Source: Sutterella sp. (GTDB lineage: Bacteria; Pseudomonadota; Gammaproteobacteria; Burkholderiales; Burkholderiaceae_F). From it: DNA of 41,515 nucleotides. A program made the position numbers and the translations under genes. Position 1 is the first letter of the stretch. Each line of letters starts with the position of its first letter. The stretch is from the NCBI GenBank assembly GCA_017936545.1, contig JAGBFJ010000007.1, forward strand, positions 1 to 41,515, given 5' to 3'. Shown here one piece after another: positions 32,260-41,402 of the stretch. The notes under the pieces are model-generated. The model saw only the letters and a list, made by a program, of their open reading frames with translations, was not told where the DNA came from and made no database searches.

Positions 32260-34678
32260 AGTCCTCTTTGGATGACTGAGAAACAGGATCAGTGACGGAA
32301 GCGGGCGGTCTAAAAACCGAGACCTCCGGCGCGGGCCCTGTGAACTTTTCCACGGTCACCAGCGCGGTCGAGGAAATGTTGCCGTACGAGAGGCGGGACG
32401 CCGGGATGTCCGGCGTCAGCACGTTGGCGCTTCCGTGAACGTCCACGCTCCCCTTCTCGGCCACCTTCTGGGGATCGAACCAGCCGCCGTGGCGAAGAAG
32501 CAGCACGCCCCGGCCGACGTCGGGCGTCACCACGGCGCCCGCTATCAGTGCGCCGCGGCCGTTCCGCACCAGCAGGAGGTCGCCCGTTTCAATGCCGCGG
32601 CCCCGCGCATCCTCGGGACTGATGCCGCAGGGCTCGCGCCCGGCCACATTGCCCCTGCGTCCGGAAACGGCGTCAAGCTGGCTGTGCAGGCGCCGGCCGG
32701 TCTTCGGAGAGACGAGACGCAGCACGTCGCCGCGTGCGTCGAGACCGTCGCCGAGATCTTCAAAGGGCGGAATATAGACCGGCCAGCCGGGACAGTCGTC
32801 ATAGCCGTAGGACGCGATCTTCGGCGAATAAAGCTGAATGCGCCCGCTCTCGGTTCTGAGCGGATTCGCTTCGGGATCCTCTCTGAAGTCCGCCCAGGCG
32901 ACGAAGTGCTTTTCCGCCTCGTTTTCAGGATAGAGATAGACGCCTTCGCGCCAGAATTCGTCGAAACCCGGCATCTCAATGCCGCGTGCGGCCGCCACCG
33001 CGCGGTTTTCGGCGTAAAGCCGGCGGATCCACCCTTCTTCATCATGTCCTTCGGTGAACTGAGGACCGACGCCGAGACGCTCGGCCAGATCGGAAAAGAT
33101 TGCCCAGTCCGAACGGGATTCGCCGACGGGCGCGATCACCTGCTGCATTGCGGCGACGCCGTCATTCGAATAGGTGCCGATCGGCGTGATGTCGGGATGC
33201 TCGAAGGCCGTGGCGGCGGGAAGCACGATGTCTGCGCGGCGCGCCGTGGCGCTCCAGACCGTATCGGACACGATGACGGCGTCGGGACGGCGGAAGGCTT
33301 CGGCAAGACGGTTTGCGTTCGGATGATGCGCGAACGGATTGCCGCCCGCCCAGAAGACCAGCCGGATCTCGGGATAAGTGAGGGAGTGACCGTTGCAGGA
33401 AATCGTCTTGCCCGGATTGAGAAGCGCGTCGGCAATCGAAGCGACGGGAAGAAAACGGCTGCCCTTCCACGGGTGCTTCGGCGGCTCGACGGGCTCAAGG
33501 CGGGTCGGAATGTAGTTGAGAAACGGCGCGCCGCTTCCCGGCCAGCCGCCGGAACTGTAGTGATAGTTCGTGCCGATGCCGCCGCCCGGCAGACCGATCT
33601 GACCGATCACGGCCGCAAGCGCCCAGGCCATCCAGACCGGCTGCTCGCCGTAGCGGGCGCGCTGCGGCCCCCAGCCGAACATGATCATCGTGCGGTGCGA
33701 CTGCAGTTCGAGCGCCAGAGAAACGATCGTCTCCTCGTCCACGCCGCATTCGCCCGACGCCCAGGCCGGCGTTTTTTCGACGCCGTCCGTGCGCCCGAAG
33801 AGATAGGCCTCGAATTCGGACCATCCGCTGCAGTACCTGTCAAGAAAGGCTTTGTCGGCCAGACCGCGAGTCACGAGCGCATGCATCATGCCGAGCATCA
33901 TCGCGCAGTCGGTTCCCGGGAGAGGCGCGATCCAGCGGGCGCCGGCGGCCCGGGCCGTTTCGGGACGCACGGGATTGACCGCGATCACGCGGATGCGCGG
34001 ATGATCCTTCATCCCGGCAAAGAGCGGCGTCGACTGATGCAGGGTCGTCGTCCAGTCGATGTCGTTGGTGACGAGCGGGTCGCAGCCCCAGAGAACAATG
34101 CGTTCGGCATGTTCAAGCACCTGCGGCCAGGCCGTGCACTTCGGATCCTTCTGCCCGCAGACGTAGGGAAGAATCGTGCCGATCGCCGCCGTCGAATAGC
34201 TGTTGAAAGTCTGCACCCAGCCGCCCTTGAGGGCGAGCAGACGCTGCAGCAGACCGATCGAGGAGTTGACGTTGCCCGCCGACTTCCAGCCGTAGGAACG
34301 GCCCCAGACGGCGGAAGGTCCGTATTCGTCGTAAACCTTCTGAACGGCGCGGGCGGCGAGCGTCAGCGCACGGGCCCAGGAGCCCGGCACGAACTCGGCG
34401 TCGCCGCGCAGCGACCGGGTCTCCTCCGGCGGCAAGCCGTTTTCGGCCGCTTCAAGATAGCTGCGCCTCACCATCGGATGCAGAATGCGCACGGACGAAT
34501 ACGGATGTTCGGCAAGCGCGCCGATGAGAGGCGACGGCGCGGCATCGCCCTCCCAGGGACGGATGCCGGCGATGCGGCCTTTTTCGGTCTTCACGCGGAC
34601 AATGCCCCAGTGAGAGGCGGTCAGCACCTCTCGGTTCGGGGCCAGTAGCTCGGTCTGGGTCGGCGTTACGGCTGACAT
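32258..34678 (-). CDS. bisC: BisC/TorZ-type molybdopterin oxidoreductase (S- or N-oxide reductase)
   Basis: 806 aa from ATG 34678 (GAGGG about 10 nt upstream); the longer frame to 34747 adds no signal. It belongs to the DMSO reductase family, BisC/TorA branch: SYGWKSAGNVNSSIGLLQRL, then FNSYSTAA with the molybdenum-ligating Ser162, VLWGCDPLVTNDIDW, GWGPQRARYGEQPVW, YHYSSGGWPGSG and a C-terminal cofactor-binding domain with LRLVSPKTGRRLHSQ. There is no N-terminal CxxC 4Fe-4S motif and no twin-arginine signal, so it should be cytoplasmic like E. coli BisC, which reduces biotin sulfoxide and free methionine S-sulfoxide. metQ lies directly upstream on the same strand. Substrate is inferred from the family branch. 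Confidence 0.88.
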   Translation of the reverse strand: MSAVTPTQTELLAPNREVLTASHWGIVRVKTEKGRIAGIRPWEGDAAPSPLIGALAEHPYSSVRILHPMVRRSYLEAAENGLPPEETRSLRGDAEFVPGSWARALTLAARAVQKVYDEYGPSAVWGRSYGWKSAGNVNSSIGLLQRLLALKGGWVQTFNSYSTAAIGTILPYVCGQKDPKCTAWPQVLEHAERIVLWGCDPLVTNDIDWTTTLHQSTPLFAGMKDHPRIRVIAVNPVRPETARAAGARWIAPLPGTDCAMMLGMMHALVTRGLADKAFLDRYCSGWSEFEAYLFGRTDGVEKTPAWASGECGVDEETIVSLALELQSHRTMIMFGWGPQRARYGEQPVWMAWALAAVIGQIGLPGGGIGTNYHYSSGGWPGSGAPFLNYIPTRLEPVEPPKHPWKGSRFLPVASIADALLNPGKTISCNGHSLTYPEIRLVFWAGGNPFAHHPNANRLAEAFRRPDAVIVSDTVWSATARRADIVLPAATAFEHPDITPIGTYSNDGVAAMQQVIAPVGESRSDWAIFSDLAERLGVGPQFTEGHDEEGWIRRLYAENRAVAAARGIEMPGFDEFWREGVYLYPENEAEKHFVAWADFREDPEANPLRTESGRIQLYSPKIASYGYDDCPGWPVYIPPFEDLGDGLDARGDVLRLVSPKTGRRLHSQLDAVSGRRGNVAGREPCGISPEDARGRGIETGDLLLVRNGRGALIAGAVVTPDVGRGVLLLRHGGWFDPQKVAEKGSVDVHGSANVLTPDIPASRLSYGNISSTALVTVEKFTGPAPEVSVFRPPASVTDPVSQSSKED

Positions 34679-34744
34679 GGCGGAGATTTCCCTCGGACTG
34701 CGCAGCGCCTGCGCAAGGCACTGCGGGAATACAGCTCTTTGAGT

Positions 34745-34779
34745 CAAAAAATCCGGCGCTTCCCATGAAGCGCCGGATT
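34745..34779 (-). terminator. rho-independent terminator after metQ
   Basis: AATCCGGCGCTT (34750-34761) pairs with AAGCGCCGGATT (34768-34779), a 12-pair stem followed on the minus strand by T residues. It separates metQ from the BisC-like gene, so readthrough or a separate promoter is needed for the latter. Confidence 0.85.
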
Positions 34780-34805
34780 CATTATCGCTCAGGTTTCTTC
34801 AGAAA

Positions 34806-35606
34806 TCAGAAGGTCGGGATGACGCCGCCCTGATACTTGTCTTCGATGAACTTCTTCACCTCAGGCGACGTGATGACCTTCTTCAGCTTCTGGAAGGCTT
34901 CCTTCTGGGCATCGCCCTTGCGGACCACCACGACGTTGCCGAACGGCGAAGACTTGGCTTCGAGAGCGATGGCGTTCTTGGCGGGGTTGAAGCCGGCCTG
35001 AAGCGCGTAGTTGGCATTGATGACGGACGCCTGGACGTCGTCAAGGGCGCGCGGCAGGAGAGCCGGTTCAAGTTCGACGAACTTCAGCTTGAGCGGATTT
35101 TCAACAATGCCGCCGAGACCGTCGGTCAGCTTGAAGTCCTTGGCGAGCTTCACGAGACCGGCGTTTTCAAGCACGCGAAGCGCGCGGCCTTCGTTCGTCG
35201 GATCGTTCGGAACGGCGATCTTGTCGCCCTTCTTGATGTCGGCGACGCTCTTCACCTTCTTGGAGTAGAGACCCATCGGTTCAAGATGGACGGACACCAG
35301 AATTTCGAAATTGAGCTTGTGCTGCTTGCAGAACTCTTCAAGATAGGGAATCGTCTGGAAGTAGTTGGCGTCGAGGTCCTTGCTGTCGAGCGCAAGGTTC
35401 GGCTGAACGTAGTCGTTGAATTCGACGACCTTGAGGTTCACGCCTTCCTTGGCGAGCTGAGGCTTGATGAAGTTGACCACGTCGGCGTGGGGCACCGGCG
35501 TCACGCCGATCTTGATCGTTTCAGCTGCGAACGCGGAACCCGAAAGGGACGCGAAGGCAAGCGCGGCGGACACGGCGACAGGGGCGAAAAGCTTCTTGAA
35601 CTGCAT
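34806..35606 (-). CDS. metQ: MetQ/NlpA family methionine-binding periplasmic protein
   Basis: 266 aa. A Sec signal peptide (LFAPVAVSAALAFASLSGSA, cut after AFA) precedes the NlpA/MetQ fold: IKIGVTPVPHADVVNFIKPQ, VVEFNDYVQPNLALDSKDLD, NYFQTIPYLEEFC, DKIAVPNDPTNEGRALRVLE, GNVVVVRKGD and a C-terminus GGVIPTF. The protein binds methionine for the MetNI ABC transporter. Unlike E. coli MetQ it has no lipobox cysteine, so it should be a free periplasmic protein. metN and metI are not adjacent. CGGAG lies 9 nt before the ATG. The gene is followed by a strong terminator and then a BisC-like reductase gene. Confidence 0.92.
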   Translation of the reverse strand: MQFKKLFAPVAVSAALAFASLSGSAFAAETIKIGVTPVPHADVVNFIKPQLAKEGVNLKVVEFNDYVQPNLALDSKDLDANYFQTIPYLEEFCKQHKLNFEILVSVHLEPMGLYSKKVKSVADIKKGDKIAVPNDPTNEGRALRVLENAGLVKLAKDFKLTDGLGGIVENPLKLKFVELEPALLPRALDDVQASVINANYALQAGFNPAKNAIALEAKSSPFGNVVVVRKGDAQKEAFQKLKKVITSPEVKKFIEDKYQGGVIPTF

Positions 35607-36194
35607 GATTTTGAACTCCGTAGTATCTGTAATGCGTGATTGTGTTTGGAATTGCCGGGGACTTGATCCGGCATGCGCAGAAACATGTGAACCGAAAAGA
35701 CTGCGATGCCGCGTAGAACGGGAAAAGCGGATCGGCTGGACCGGAGAGGATCCGGCATCGGGTCACGGAGACTGAACCGTCCGTCGGCAGAGGCCCCTCG
35801 GGATACCGTCGGCGGTGCCCTTTCGGGCGTTCCTGTCTGCCTTCTCTCAGAAGGCATGGGATGATCTTACAGAAGCCAGCCCGGGCCGTGTGTGAAGAAA
35901 GCATCGTTTTTTGAGGTATTACTTCCTTTCTTGGGTGTATGTCGTAGTGTCTGCAGACGGGACGACGCCGCCGGGAACGCCCCCTGCGGATCCTGCGTAC
36001 CGCTCTCCCGCCTTCGTGCCGCGGGCGGAATGAATTCTTTTTCATTTCCTGCGCGGCAGGTGTTTTCGAGATCCCGTATTTTCCCGAAGCCGTCCTTTTG
36101 AGGATACACAGCATAACCGCAGACTATCGTTTCGAGATCATCATTAGCCATACGGCGGCCGCGGAGCGGTTTTATACGCGGGACGGCAGATCTT
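35607..36194. other. gene-free region upstream of metQ and of the cyclase remnant
   Basis: 588 bases without a credible gene. Structures seen are TGCCTTC-TCTCA-GAAGGCA (35838-35856), a CCGGA/TCCGG hairpin near 35745-35755, and GCAGATC-TTTT-GATCTGC (36186-36203). The metQ leader could be regulatory, but I do not recognise a SAM or other riboswitch in it. Confidence 0.35.
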
Positions 36195-37457
36195 TTGATC
36201 TGCGGCCGTGCATGCGGGCCATTTCGCTCGATTCCCCCTAGAGTCGCTCCGGTCATACAGAGACTATGCTTTTTTGCATCGTGCGGCCCGCCGCCGCGTG
36301 AGGCATACCTCTTCATCCATGCAGTTTCGTCTACATTCAAACAGCCATATCGCCTCCGGGCTAATCTGGTTGTGCTGTTTGCACTGATCATGACGGGGAC
36401 GGCCCTGCGCATCTCGCGGGTCACCGTGCGGTCCTGCATCGCGCATCTTGACGAAACAACTGCGCAGCTTGCTCACAACCTGAAGAATCTCGTCCACGGC
36501 GACGCCGAGGAACTCTGCGAGCTTGCAGGCATGCTGGGGCGTCACGGTCTCACCATGCAGGATGAAATCCCATCCCTGCTTCCTGCGCTTCACGAAGGCC
36601 AGACCTTCAACATGACCGCCCTGCTCCTGCCCGACGGGACGCTCTATACCAACGCCGGCATCGAGCCCCTGCTCGGACCGGACTTCGAGAGCGAAGCGCT
36701 GCGTGCGCCCTATCTGTCCCGCGTCGTGCCGCTTCCGGGCACGACCTCCGTCAAGTCCGTCTATTAGGTCGTGCCGGTGAAAAACGGCGGCCGGACGATT
36801 GCCGTCCTCTACGGCTATACCGAACTTCTCACGACCTTCGCCGGACGCGTCAGGACGACGGCCTACGACGGAAAGGCGCAGATCTCCGTTGCAGATGCCG
36901 AAGACGGCTACAGCATTTCGGCCGGCACGTCCGAAGCGTCTGCGCACGGCATCGATGCGATGATCGCGCTTGCCGAGCAGCGAATGTATGAGGACAAGCG
37001 GCGTCATTACGAGGAAAAGCAGCATGAGCCGAAGATCCGAAACCGGAATCGTCTGCTTGAAGCCGTTCTCACCGAAAAGCGCGATCGGGATGCGTTTGCC
37101 GCCGTGGTCGCGGATCATTTCCTCGGCGCTTTTGCCGTCGATGCCGAGACGGGCCGCGCCCGGTCGCTCTGCATGTCTTCCTCTCCCGAGCGTCTGGCAT
37201 TCGAAGGCGGCTGCTTCGCCGACAGAGTCAGTGCCTATGCCGCATCCGAAGTCGATCCTGCATCCGCCGCTTCCGTCAGGCGGCTCCTCTACGTCCGGAT
37301 GCTCAGGAATGCACTGAGCCTGGACCCGCGCACTGAGGCGAACCTTCGCACCCGCCGCGGCGCAATGATCCGCCTTCGCATTATTTCGTCAGTCCGCGAA
37401 AACAGACGCGAGGAATTCTTCTGGCTTTTTGAAAGGAGCGGAGGTTTTTCTGTCTGA
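36195..37457 (+). pseudogene. remnant of a membrane diguanylate cyclase, tandem paralogue of 37690
   Basis: Frame 36195-36767 holds a membrane helix (ANLVVLFALIMTGTALRI) and the first part of a Cache-like sensor (GDAEELCELAGMLGRHGL, LHEGQTFNMTALLLPDGTLY), matching the start of the 37690 protein. It ends in a TAG (36765-36767) where the paralogue has a Gln codon (YYQTVPV), so CAG to TAG is likely. The frame then continues (VVPVKNGGRTIAVLYGYTEL) to VADAEDG and jumps directly to the end of a GGDEF domain (YSISAGTSEAS to QRMYEDKRRHYEEKQ). The rest of the sensor, the second membrane helix, the GAF domain and the GGDEF core, some 300 residues, are deleted. The C-terminal extension of the paralogue is retained. 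Non-functional as a cyclase. Confidence 0.85.
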
Positions 37458-37689
37458 CCCGAGCTTCGTTCTCCGTGATTCCCGACGTGTCCCTGAAGCT
37501 TTCTCTAATACTGCAAATCTATTAAAATATTCCCATCAAGAGTTTTTACACATGAACATGCCGACTTCGGCGACCAAATTTCTGAGCAGAATCAACTCAC
37601 TCCTTTTTCCGACCTCTCATCCGTTTTAACCCCAATTCGATGCCGCATCTTCAGGATGGCATTCTGCAAACATTGTCCGGAATCCGAGA

Positions 37690-40014
37690 ATGATGAAATC
37701 AAGCCGCCGCTTCAACCGCTACATTGCCGCCGCGCTGTCGGTGGTGGCGCTCATTCTGCTCGTGCTCGGCATCACCGTCGTTCAGGTTACCGACTATGCG
37801 GAAAAGGCAAGCTATACGCGCCTGAAGGAAACTGCCCAGCAGCGTGCGGCAACGCTTCGCGAGCTGCTCGACGCGGACCGCGAGGAACTGATGGTGCTGA
37901 GCCGCACGATCGCCCGGCACGGCCTCAAGCCGCTCTCCGAACTCTCCGCCATGATTCCCCTCATGCATGAGGGACAGACTTTCGACGCCGTGGCGGTGCT
38001 CCTTCCGGACGGCACCTTCATTTCGCATCTCGGCGGCATGGATCCGAACCAGCATTCCTTCGACTTCGGCGAGGAGGCTTCCCGGTCCCCCTATCTTTCC
38101 GGCGTGACAGCCATGCCCGGTTCACCGGACGTTCAGGTCTACTATCAGACGGTGCCCGTCATCGAGGACGGCAGGATCATGGCGGTTGTCTTCGGCTTCA
38201 CCGAACTCACAACCACCTTTGCCGACCGAGTGACCATCACGGCCTACGGCGGCGAAGCGGAACTTCACATCATCGACCGCCGCGGCGAGATGCTCCTCAA
38301 CACCTGGCGTTCCATTTTGGGCAATCTCTGGGATGAAGACCGACTGAAGCCGCGCCTTGCGCCGGGCTTCGACTTCGACAAGATGAAGCGCGACTTTGCC
38401 GAAGAGCGCGAGGGCTACACGTCCTACCGTTCACGCAAGCAGGAAGTGCTTTTCGTCACGCACTACCTTCCCGTCGGCGAAGGCGGCTGGATGATGCAGC
38501 TCAACGTGCCCCGAGACGCGGCGTTCGCATCGGCCGACCACATGAAGAAGCTCTCCTTTCTTCTCTGCGGTCTCGAGGTTCTGCTTCTGGGCGCCTATCT
38601 GGCCTGGATTCTGAAGCAGGTCCGCCGGGACAGCGAAGCAGAACGGATGCGTCTGGAGCAGACCGTCTACATGTTTGAAGTCCAGCAGACACTTTTCGAC
38701 GCCCACACCAAGCCGTCTCTTTTCAAAGATGCGCTCAAGAAGGTGGCCGAGAGCATGTCGGCGGCTGAAACCGCGTTTTTCCGCATCGAAAAAGGCCGAG
38801 TGACGGACGTCTTCTACTCGTCGGATGCCAAACATCCGACCTCCGTGCACACCAGGGCGATCGAAGGCCTGCTCAGACAGAACTTCCGGGGACTTGCTTC
38901 CGGGCACAGCGTGCTCCTGCAGAACTACGACGAACTCAGTCTGGCGACGGGCATCGTCTCCGAACGGCTCCGCAAGATGGACATCGGCGGCATGATGTTC
39001 ACGCCCGTCATGAACAGCAGCCGCGAACTCATCGGTCTTCTCGGCGCAGTCAGCATCCGCCGGTCCTGGCAGGACTGCTCGGCGCTTGAATCCGTGTCGA
39101 GCAGCTTCCAGATGGCGCTCACGAACATCGACTATTCCGCGCGCATCGAACACATGGGATCGACCGACGCCGTGACGGGTCTCAAGAACCGTCAGTCCTT
39201 CGAAAAGGCGCTTGCGCTTCTTCGCGAAGACATGCCGGCCGGCCAGTACTGTCTCTACTGCGACTGCAACGGCCTGCATCAGCTCAACAACACGCTCGGG
39301 CATGCCGCGGGAGACCGCATGCTCTCGACGACCGCGGCGGCGCTTCGCTCCTACTTCGCAGGCGCGGACGTCTTCCGCGTGGGCGGCGACGAGTTCGTGG
39401 TACTCGGCAGCGGGATTTCCGAAGAAGGGCTTCGCACGCGCATCGCCGGCATGATGGCTCATCTCCAGACCTTCCACTACAGCATGTCCGCAGGACTCGC
39501 CGTCATGGCTCCGGGCAGGACGGTCGACGAGCTTCTCAGTACCGCTGAAATGCGGATGTACGACGCCAAGCGCCGCCATTACGAAGAAATGGGCGACGAG
39601 CGCTTCAGCCGTGCCTGGAACCGCCAGCTCGAGACCCTGCTGCAGGAAAAGGAAGACCGCGACACCCTGATCGAGGCCATCGGCGACCGGTTCCTCAGCG
39701 TCAACATCGTCGACGTGAAGCGCGATACCGCGCGCGTCATCTACAAGTCGTCGCTCTTTGCGAAGCTTCTCGAGGCGGAGAACTGCCGCTTCAGCTCGAC
39801 GGTGAAGACCTATGCGCAGAAATATCTTGCACCCGAATGCCGGGAGGCCTTCGTCTCGCTGCTGGATGCTAGCGAAACCTCGGAAATCATCGCCGAACAC
39901 GGCAGCCGGGAGCTGACCTTCTCGAAGACGGACGGCACGAAGCTGACAGTCACTATCCGCAGAGGTTCCGCGCCCGATGAATACATCTGGATCATGGCCA
40001 GAGCCGCGACCTGA
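37690..40014 (+). CDS. membrane diguanylate cyclase (Cache sensor, GAF, GGDEF, C-terminal extension)
   Basis: 774 aa. Membrane helix about 12-35 (AAALSVVALILLVLGITVV), a periplasmic Cache-like sensor to about 285, a second helix about 288-312 (FLLCGLEVLLLGAYLAWIL), a GAF-like domain about 325-480, a GGDEF domain about 490-640, and a roughly 130-residue C-terminal extension. The active site is RVGGDEF (GGDEF 565-569). The substrate-binding signature deviates: DCNGLHQLNNTLGHAAGDRM instead of DxDxFKxxND. No RxxD inhibition motif is visible. It should make c-di-GMP in response to a periplasmic signal. The C-terminal extension is shared with the broken paralogue at 36195 and is otherwise unknown to me. 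A UUCG terminator follows. Confidence 0.92.
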   Translation: MMKSSRRFNRYIAAALSVVALILLVLGITVVQVTDYAEKASYTRLKETAQQRAATLRELLDADREELMVLSRTIARHGLKPLSELSAMIPLMHEGQTFDAVAVLLPDGTFISHLGGMDPNQHSFDFGEEASRSPYLSGVTAMPGSPDVQVYYQTVPVIEDGRIMAVVFGFTELTTTFADRVTITAYGGEAELHIIDRRGEMLLNTWRSILGNLWDEDRLKPRLAPGFDFDKMKRDFAEEREGYTSYRSRKQEVLFVTHYLPVGEGGWMMQLNVPRDAAFASADHMKKLSFLLCGLEVLLLGAYLAWILKQVRRDSEAERMRLEQTVYMFEVQQTLFDAHTKPSLFKDALKKVAESMSAAETAFFRIEKGRVTDVFYSSDAKHPTSVHTRAIEGLLRQNFRGLASGHSVLLQNYDELSLATGIVSERLRKMDIGGMMFTPVMNSSRELIGLLGAVSIRRSWQDCSALESVSSSFQMALTNIDYSARIEHMGSTDAVTGLKNRQSFEKALALLREDMPAGQYCLYCDCNGLHQLNNTLGHAAGDRMLSTTAAALRSYFAGADVFRVGGDEFVVLGSGISEEGLRTRIAGMMAHLQTFHYSMSAGLAVMAPGRTVDELLSTAEMRMYDAKRRHYEEMGDERFSRAWNRQLETLLQEKEDRDTLIEAIGDRFLSVNIVDVKRDTARVIYKSSLFAKLLEAENCRFSSTVKTYAQKYLAPECREAFVSLLDASETSEIIAEHGSRELTFSKTDGTKLTVTIRRGSAPDEYIWIMARAAT

Positions 40015-40048
40015 GACCGGTGAACGGTCTGTCGGAAATTATGCTCAG

Positions 40049-40070
40049 GGGCGGCTTCGGCCGCCCTTCT
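40049..40070 (+). terminator. rho-independent terminator after the 37690 cyclase
   Basis: GGGCGGC-TTCG-GCCGCCC (40049-40066), a UUCG-capped hairpin, is followed by TTCTTC. It lies 35 bases after the stop. Confidence 0.8.
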
Positions 40071-40073
40071 TCA

Positions 40074-40334
40074 TCAGTTGCCGCCGTCGGCAGGATAGGC
40101 ATCGCAGTGCTGGACTTCGCACCAGTCTTCGTGCGCCGTGCCCGTTTCATTGCGGTGGTAGACGATGCGGGCGTAGCGGTTGCAGAAACCCATCAGCGCG
40201 CCGCGGCCGGCCATCCAGCTGCAGTTGCTGCAGTGCATGCAGAGCACCTCGTCGCAGCGCTGCTGCAGCGCTTCGTCGGCGAGAGCAAAACGAACCACGT
40301 GGCTGATCGTCGCATCATTGAGATTCTTGATCAC
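40074..40334 (-). CDS. small cysteine-rich protein, possible metal or Fe-S binding
   Basis: 86 aa from GTG 40334, chosen because AGGAG lies 6 nt upstream; open frame extends to 40409. Seven cysteines at 27, 32, 35, 38, 51, 72 and 77 are arranged as CxxCxxC (CMHCSNC), a lone Cys51 in MGFCNRY, and WCEVQHC near the end. GRGALMGFCNRYARIVYH is a striking central motif. The spacing could hold an Fe-S cluster or zinc; it is not the standard ferredoxin pattern because a fourth ligand CP is missing. No signal peptide or membrane segment. I do not recognise the family. It is convergent with the 37690 cyclase, with the terminator between. Confidence 0.65.
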   Translation of the reverse strand: MIKNLNDATISHVVRFALADEALQQRCDEVLCMHCSNCSWMAGRGALMGFCNRYARIVYHRNETGTAHEDWCEVQHCDAYPADGGN

Positions 40335-41321
40335 GATAGTCTCCTGTTTTTTGAGCGCCCGCTTCATGCCGTCCGGGGATATCAGTGGTTGAGGCCGGAA
40401 GTTCGTCACGCTCAGGGGGCTGTTTTTTTGTTTTGACAGCCGAAAGTCAACAAATGCGGGAGAAGCCGGAACCTGACCGGGGGAATAACGCCCGCGCGCT
40501 TTCGCCGAGGAAAAACTCTACCTGCGGCAAGTGAAAAATCACCGCTCCCTTCCGGCCGGGCCGACCCGTGATCGCGTCGGAGTCCGCCCGTGAACAGAAG
40601 ACCTTGCAGCGCCCGAAGTGAGCTCGGGCCCTGCGCAGCAATGAAAAAACCGCCGTGGGTGCGTGTGATTTTTCGGGAGCGGAACTATATGCCTCTTAGT
40701 CCATTCGTGATTACCATTAGAGGCAGGTAAGATGTTTCCAAATGTAACGATTTGTTGATCATTAAACCAGGTTCAGCCCCCGCACGGAAAGCTGATGAGC
40801 ATTCGCGCTTTCAAAATCTGTTTATCTTCATGCAATTAGGATTAACCCGCCTAATTATGGCGACATATCAGGAGACTTTTCTTTACATCTCGAAGGCAGA
40901 AAAGTCATGTGCGCCATTCTCGGATCCGATGCGGGGAACGAGCCGGAAGCAGCTTTTTCCGAACAGCCGGCACCGACGCCGGGTCCGAGTTCTGTTACAA
41001 ATGGCCGTGCGCTTCCGAACGCTCTTTCTCGGATGCCTCTGTGCCTTTCCGGCATCAGTCGTACGCCGGTGAAGCGGCTCAGACATCGTCCGCAGGCTGA
41101 CCGTGCCCTCCGCAGACCATTCCGGTTGTCCTCGTGATTTTTTCGAAAAATACCGTCGTCTGTTTTCCCTAGGGGCTTCTCTGCTGTCGGCCTCGGCCGC
41201 CGGGTTCTATGCTCAGAATATCGGCGGATTTCCCGCACAAGATCCGCCGCAGGAGCGCTGACCCGACGCCACAAGACCGGGCTTCGCAAAACCGCAGCTA
41301 TTTTCACACAAGAGGCGCATC
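40335..41321. other. long stretch without a supported gene
   Basis: Nearly 1 kb in which open frames on either strand look like chance frames (Arg/Pro/Ser-rich, no ribosome sites). Structures seen are GGCTGT...ACAGCC around a T-tract (40418-40441), an imperfect long hairpin at about 40605-40642, ATTAGG...CCTAAT (about 40836-40855), ATTTTTTCGAAAAAT (41137-41151) and CGGCGGAT...ATCCGCCG (41222-41249). It could contain promoters, small RNAs or gene remnants; I cannot name any. Confidence 0.35.
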
Positions 41322-41402
41322 ATGACCGCCCTTCAATCGAACTCCTCCCTCGGAGAGCTTTGTCCTGTTGAAGAAAAAATAGTAAAACATAGGAATAAGT
41401 AA
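41322..41402 (+). pseudogene. 5' end of an unidentified gene interrupted by the second IS607 element
   Basis: AGAGG lies about 6 nt before ATG 41322, followed by TALQSNSSLGELCPVEEK. The sense ends where the IS607 left-end sequence begins (about 41374), and the frame stops at 41400-41402 inside the element. Only about 17 native codons remain, too few for a family call. Confidence 0.35.

Noticed and set aside
32435-34648. 737-codon plus-strand frame
   Set aside because: Antisense shadow of the BisC-like gene, which has clear family motifs.
35607-35870. SAM riboswitch in the metQ leader
   Set aside because: Expected by function, but the hairpins there do not match any SAM-class core I know.
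36264-37118. 284-codon minus-strand frame
   Set aside because: Antisense to the cyclase remnant, which has protein-level similarity to the 37690 gene.
38431-39900. 489-codon minus-strand frame
   Set aside because: Antisense to the 37690 cyclase; His/Arg/Glu-rich shadow sequence.
40855-41307. 150-codon minus-strand frame
   Set aside because: Arg/Pro/Ser-rich with no ribosome site and no recognisable motif; probably chance.
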